Source of the DNA: Gammaproteobacteria bacterium
Lineage (GTDB): Bacteria > Pseudomonadota > Gammaproteobacteria > Pseudomonadales > Azotimanducaceae
Length of the DNA: 10,275 nt
NCBI GenBank assembly: GCA_027295975.1
Contig: JAPUJX010000469.1
Coordinates: 1 to 10,275 of the forward strand
Reading direction: 5' to 3'
This document shows positions 6,343-10,275 of this stretch, piece by piece (the first letter of the stretch is position 1; each line of letters begins with the position of its first letter). The notes beneath the pieces were generated by a model, which saw only the letters and a program-made list of their open reading frames with translations, was not told the origin of the DNA and searched no databases. Both the position numbers and the translations under genes were made by a program.

Positions 6343-6353
6343 TTCCTTATAAT
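6326..6353 (+). promoter_or_regulatory. Sigma-70 promoter of the FAN1-helicase operon
   Basis: The -10 element TATAAT (6348-6353) matches the consensus fully. A -35 of TGTACA (6326-6331, 4 of 6 with TTGACA) lies 16 bases upstream and is embedded in the LexA box. Transcription would start near 6360, giving a leader of about 23 bases before the GTG start. Confidence 0.7.
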
Positions 6354-6382
6354 CCATCCACCGTTCACTGCGCAACTGACCT

Positions 6383-7984
6383 GTGCCGCTACTGGCCGCC
6401 AACGAATCGCCTCCCCCCGATTATTATGCTGAGAACGTTGGCAGGATTCTCTCGTACGTGGAAGAAAACCACGGTGATTTACTGACGAGTCGAGAGCGGG
6501 GATTCATCAGGAGTTTTCAGGGCAGCTCGGTGTCGGCGCAACGGCTCTACGCGCGTATCGTGAGCCGCAAGGGCCCCTGGATTCGTACGGACAAACTGGT
6601 TTACGGCGAGGTTCCGGACGTTTGCGGGGCACTGGCCGAACTCTCCTCGACCAATCTCATCGAGTTGAACCCGCCTGGCCCCGCGGACGCCCTGTTACGC
6701 CTGCTGACCCGGGATGAGCAGAAGCGCCTGTTTCCTCACCTTCGCGCACCGAGCAAGGCGCTCTGGATCGAGGCCTGCACCACCCTCCATACCGATCGGG
6801 CGATCCGCGACCGTCTCGGCACTGCTTATCGGTGGCTCGCCTTGTGTTCGACACGCGAACTCGAGTTATGCCAGCTGCTTTTCTTCGGCGACGAACATCA
6901 GGATCTTTCGACTTTCGTGATTCAGGATCTCGGCCTCGTTCGTTATGAAGATTACGAGCTCGCAAAAACGGAACGTCAATTTGACAATCTGGCTCAGCTC
7001 GACCGATACATCTTCCTGCGCAACCTCCGTCGATTGGCTCACCGGATAGTTCAACATCCCGATTTGGCACCCCTGCTGGTTCCGCGGCTCATGGTTGAGC
7101 CTTGCAACCGGATGGAACAACGTCAGTTGGACAAGGTTTCAAACCGCCTGGGATACTTCTTCGAGCGCCGCGGAGAGTTCGACGAGGCGCTGCAGTGTTA
7201 CGGACACAGCCGCTCCCACCCCGGTGGCGAACGGATTACCCGGGTGCTCAAACGGCTGGGTGATGACACCGGTGTTGAACGCATGCTGCAACGTATGAAG
7301 GTGCGACCGAGATCCGCCGAGGAAGAAGATTTTGCCGAACGTTTCGGTCGACGAGGGTTCAAACCGGATATTCCCATCAGCACCTGTCGGTTGAAGGGGG
7401 ACACCCCGGAACACATCGAGCAGCACGCCATGGAGGAACTGACCAGAAATGGCGGGCAAGCCTGGCATCTGGAAAACCGTTTTCCCCTGGGTGTTGCGGG
7501 TTTACTGTTCTGGAACGTGGTATTTGCGCCCGTCAAAGGGGCTTTTTTGAATCCATTTCAAAACGCGCCCGTAGATCTGCGCTGGCCCGACTTCGCCAGG
7601 GTGCGCGCGGGGGTCATCAGGGAGACCGTCACCCGGCTCGGCGAGCCCGGCGCTGTTTACGATGTGCTCAAAAGAACCTGGGAGGAGAAACAGGGTGTTG
7701 CCAACGCTCTGGTGAGTTGGCGCCACTTCGACGGTAGGCTTCTCGACGCCGTGCTCGGGGCAATTCCAGAGTCCTCACTTCTCGATCTCGCCCACCATGT
7801 GCTGACCAACCTGTATCGCGCACGAACCGGATTTCCGGATTTGCTGGTGATCTACGAATTCGAGCGCTTCGAGTTCGTGGAGGTGAAAGGACCTGAAGAT
7901 CAGCTGCAACCCGGGCAGCGCATCTGGTTCAAATCACTGAAAAGCCTCGGTCTACCGGCACGGGTACTCAAATTCAAGCGATGA
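6383..7984 (+). CDS. FAN1-like structure-specific nuclease with VRR-NUC domain, 533 aa
   Basis: This is a bacterial homologue of FAN1, a nuclease that cuts 5' flaps and unhooks DNA interstrand crosslinks (known for human FAN1 and the Pseudomonas protein). The N-terminal part starts with the family-like PPPDYYAENVGRIL (10-23) and a SAP-like DNA-binding region around 40-120; a helical, TPR-like middle (about 130-320) includes RLGYFFERRGEFDEALQCY (255-273). The C-terminal VRR-NUC domain spans about 340-533: HLEN (362-365), FWNVVFAPVKGAFLNPFQ (376-393), GFPDLL (483-488) with Asp486, and FVEVKGPEDQLQPGQ (498-512) with Glu500 and Lys502 as metal-binding PD-(D/E)xK residues. All look intact. The start is GTG: an in-frame stop at 6377-6379 excludes anything earlier, and the next in-frame ATG is far inside. 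No ribosome binding site is visible. It overlaps the helicase gene by ATGA and is very probably SOS-induced. Confidence 0.93.
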   Translation: MPLLAANESPPPDYYAENVGRILSYVEENHGDLLTSRERGFIRSFQGSSVSAQRLYARIVSRKGPWIRTDKLVYGEVPDVCGALAELSSTNLIELNPPGPADALLRLLTRDEQKRLFPHLRAPSKALWIEACTTLHTDRAIRDRLGTAYRWLALCSTRELELCQLLFFGDEHQDLSTFVIQDLGLVRYEDYELAKTERQFDNLAQLDRYIFLRNLRRLAHRIVQHPDLAPLLVPRLMVEPCNRMEQRQLDKVSNRLGYFFERRGEFDEALQCYGHSRSHPGGERITRVLKRLGDDTGVERMLQRMKVRPRSAEEEDFAERFGRRGFKPDIPISTCRLKGDTPEHIEQHAMEELTRNGGQAWHLENRFPLGVAGLLFWNVVFAPVKGAFLNPFQNAPVDLRWPDFARVRAGVIRETVTRLGEPGAVYDVLKRTWEEKQGVANALVSWRHFDGRLLDAVLGAIPESSLLDLAHHVLTNLYRARTGFPDLLVIYEFERFEFVEVKGPEDQLQPGQRIWFKSLKSLGLPARVLKFKR

Positions 7985-10275
7985 ACGTTGCCGTATCCGT
8001 CCGCGGGCTCGCTGAATTCGTGCATCGGCGTGGCGATATTCATACCCGCCTCGACGGACGGGCCACCGCGGAGGAGGGTGTGTCGGTGCAACGGAAGTTG
8101 CAGCGTGACCGCGGCGAACATTACCAACGGGAACGACAATTAAGCGCTGTGTTCGACGTATCTGGAATCTCGATCAAGTTGACCGGGAGACTCGACGGAT
8201 GCGACGTAACGGCTGAAAACTGCCTGGTCGAAGAGTTCAAAACAACCCGTGCGGATGCCGACCTCGCCCACGCCCACCTCGGCAGTGCGCACTGGGCTCA
8301 GTTGAAACTCTATGCCGCGCTGCTGGCTCGTGAGTTGGCCGTCGCGGAAAAGCCTGCCGAACAATGGTTGTTGCGCCTGCTTTATTGCCATCCCGATACG
8401 TTGGCGGTGATTCCCTTCGAGCAACGGGTCATGGTTGAAGATCTCCAGGAGTTTCTTACCCGTACCCTCGCCTGGTATGCAGCATGGTGGGTGGATCAGA
8501 AACGCCATCTCAGCAATCGTGACCATCACGGTGACAAACTCGTGTTTCCGTATGAACGTTATCGTCCCCATCAGCAGGCCATGGCCAGACGTGCTTATCA
8601 GGCGCTTCGCAGCGGCGAACATCTGCTGCTCGAAGCGCCTACCGGCAGCGGGAAAACCATGGCGCTGCTTTATCCGGCGATCAAATCCCTTACCGGGGAA
8701 GGCATTCAGAAAATTCTGTTCCTCACCAGCAAAACCACCGGAGCCGCTGCGGCAAGGGATGCCTGCCGTGATATCGACCCCGACGGGAGCTTCTTACGAA
8801 CGGTAGCTCTGACAGCCAAAGAGAAGACGTGCCTCGTTGCTGGAATGCCATGTGATCCCGATCGCTGTACCTACGCCAACGGTTACTTTGACCGAATCCA
8901 CCAGGCCGTGTCCGATTTGTTGACTCTTGGAAACGTCGGAGCGGAAGAGATTGAAGACATGGCGCGAAAACATCGGGTGTGCCCATTCGAGTTGTCGTTG
9001 GATGCTGCGGTCTGGGCGGATATCGTCATCGCCGACTATAACTACGTGTTTGACCCTGTGGTCCGTTTACAGCGGTTTGCCGGGAGATCCGACATCGCGT
9101 TGCTCATCGACGAGAGCCATCAGTTGGCGCCTCGTGCCCGGGAGATGTTGTCCTTGACCCTGCAACGCTCAACGGTGAAGTCGGTGCTGACCGAAGCGCT
9201 TCCCGATTTGTTGTTGCGGCGAGTCCGTTCGATCGATCGACAGTTGTTAGCCTTCAGAAGGGAACAAGGCGTGACCACCGAAGCGGTAGTACCGCGTCCG
9301 GAAGCACTGCTTCGTGCGCTAGGCCGGTTCGTGGAAGGTTTGATCGCAAGTGAGGTGTCCCTCGAGCAATACCCCCGTACACGCCAACTTGCCTTCGATG
9401 CGTTTCGCTGGACCCGCTCCGATGTCTGGTATGACGACGAGCGATTCGAGTTTATCCTGCGGCGCACGAAAACCGAGTTGACCCTGCAACTCTTCTGTCT
9501 GGACCCGGCGCCGTATCTCAAGGAAGTTCTCGAAGGTTTTGGCGGTCATGTGCGATTCTCAGGCACGATCTCGCCCCTCGATTTATATCAGGATCTACAT
9601 GGGCTGCCGGAAGGTCCGGCGGAACGGGTTGGCAGTCCGTTCTCGAGCCGGCAACTGGGCGTGTACATTATCGACGATGTGCCAACCTACTGGAGGCGGC
9701 GGGAGCAATCTCTCAATGCGCTGGTGCACCTCGTCGTCGACGTGGTGACGGCAAAACCGGGTAAGTATCTGGTTGCATTACCTTCCTACCAGTACCTGCG
9801 GCAATTCAGCGAAGCGTTCGAAACGGCGGAGCCAGACCATGAACTCCTGGTGCAGGAGCCTGCCATGAGTGATGAGCAACGTTTGAGGTTTCTCGCCCAC
9901 TTCGCCGATGCAGCAAGCCCGGTGCTGGGTGTCGTGGTATTGGGCGGAGTATTCGCCGAATCGGTGGATTTCCGTAATTCGAAATTATCCGGTGTCATCT
10001 GTGTGGGGCTTGGATTACCGCCACCAAGCCTGGAACGCGGGCTTATCGAAAAACATTTTGCCTCCGTTGGCCGGGGTCGCGCGGTTGCATACGATCTGCC
10101 TGCCATGACCAAAGTATTACAGGCGGCCGGCCGCATTCTGAGATCATCGGAAGATCGTGGGGTACTCTGCCTCGTGGATGAGCGGTTCAAACAACCGCGG
10201 TATCAGTGTTATTTCCCGGCCCATTGGGATCCGCGTGTGCTCGAAGCCAGGCAGGTGAGCGCAGGACTGGCCGAG
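7981..10275 (+). CDS. XPD/DinG-like Fe-S DNA helicase with N-terminal PD-(D/E)XK nuclease domain (partial, 765 aa seen)
   Basis: The frame stays open to the window end, so the C-terminus is missing, probably by little. Residues about 1-180 resemble a RecB/Cas4-type nuclease: GRLDG (69-73, Asp72), EEFKT (84-88, Glu85-x-Lys87) and QLKLYA (107-112). The superfamily 2 helicase follows: Walker A APTGSGKT (219-226), LTSKT (248-252), four cysteines fitting an iron-sulphur cluster (284, 291, 296, 334; the last in CPFE), ADYNYVFDP (351-359), DESH box (377-380), SGTISP (527-532), and motif VI QAAGRILRS (714-722). This is the 5'-3' XPD/DinG/YoaA family, here with a nuclease fused in front; it is not E. 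coli DinG, which lacks such a nuclease. The ATG overlaps the FAN1 stop codon, so translation is coupled and the SOS promoter at 6326-6353 drives both. A role in unwinding and trimming damaged DNA with FAN1 is inferred. Confidence 0.93.
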   Translation, partial: MNVAVSVRGLAEFVHRRGDIHTRLDGRATAEEGVSVQRKLQRDRGEHYQRERQLSAVFDVSGISIKLTGRLDGCDVTAENCLVEEFKTTRADADLAHAHLGSAHWAQLKLYAALLARELAVAEKPAEQWLLRLLYCHPDTLAVIPFEQRVMVEDLQEFLTRTLAWYAAWWVDQKRHLSNRDHHGDKLVFPYERYRPHQQAMARRAYQALRSGEHLLLEAPTGSGKTMALLYPAIKSLTGEGIQKILFLTSKTTGAAAARDACRDIDPDGSFLRTVALTAKEKTCLVAGMPCDPDRCTYANGYFDRIHQAVSDLLTLGNVGAEEIEDMARKHRVCPFELSLDAAVWADIVIADYNYVFDPVVRLQRFAGRSDIALLIDESHQLAPRAREMLSLTLQRSTVKSVLTEALPDLLLRRVRSIDRQLLAFRREQGVTTEAVVPRPEALLRALGRFVEGLIASEVSLEQYPRTRQLAFDAFRWTRSDVWYDDERFEFILRRTKTELTLQLFCLDPAPYLKEVLEGFGGHVRFSGTISPLDLYQDLHGLPEGPAERVGSPFSSRQLGVYIIDDVPTYWRRREQSLNALVHLVVDVVTAKPGKYLVALPSYQYLRQFSEAFETAEPDHELLVQEPAMSDEQRLRFLAHFADAASPVLGVVVLGGVFAESVDFRNSKLSGVICVGLGLPPPSLERGLIEKHFASVGRGRAVAYDLPAMTKVLQAAGRILRSSEDRGVLCLVDERFKQPRYQCYFPAHWDPRVLEARQVSAGLAE

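Noticed and set aside
5874..6368. Alternative minus-strand frame overlapping the unknown gene, 164 codons
   Set aside because: It would start upstream of the LexA box and run through the promoter, and its translation is Arg/Gly-rich and unlike a folded protein; the frame 5852-6295 has better composition and start context.

Overview
This window reads as a piece of a gammaproteobacterial chromosome. Reasons are the LexA box of the CTGT-N8-ACAG type, a short CsrA of the enterobacterial/pseudomonad kind, an RmuC protein, and a FAN1-type nuclease next to a DinG/XPD-like helicase. Base composition is moderately GC-rich and even, apart from short AT-rich promoter patches. I see no insertion sequence, integrase, tRNA, rRNA or CRISPR array, so it looks like native chromosome rather than an island. 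The genus cannot be told from the sequence alone.

Left part, metabolism (1-4025). A minus-strand gene for an exported methyltransferase-like protein (42-788) lies downstream of a minus-strand D-2-hydroxyacid dehydrogenase gene (976-2028). Between them is a 187-bp gap with two strong inverted repeats. The dehydrogenase gene is divergent from a plus-strand HpcH/HpaI-type aldolase gene (2261-3052); the 232-bp shared control region holds a tandem 11-bp repeat. After a further gap with an AT-rich palindrome comes a crotonase-fold gene (3219-4025) that looks like an enoyl-CoA isomerase rather than a hydratase.

Middle, information processing and regulation (4029-5813). rmuC starts 3 bases after the crotonase gene, with a GTG start, so the two are probably co-transcribed. 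A 195-bp gap then leads to csrA, whose leader carries two GGA motifs, one in the ribosome binding site, as expected for self-repression. A convergent minus-strand gene of unknown function (5852-6295) follows.

Right part, SOS-controlled DNA repair (5852-10275). Between the unknown minus-strand gene and a plus-strand operon is a near-consensus LexA box placed just upstream of a perfect TATAAT -10 element. The operon encodes a FAN1-like VRR-NUC nuclease (6383-7984) and, overlapping it by ATGA, an XPD/DinG-like iron-sulphur helicase with an N-terminal PD-(D/E)XK nuclease domain (7981 to beyond the window end). Together they look like a damage-induced nuclease-helicase pair for branched or crosslinked DNA. 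The unknown divergent gene may share this SOS control and is the most novel item here.
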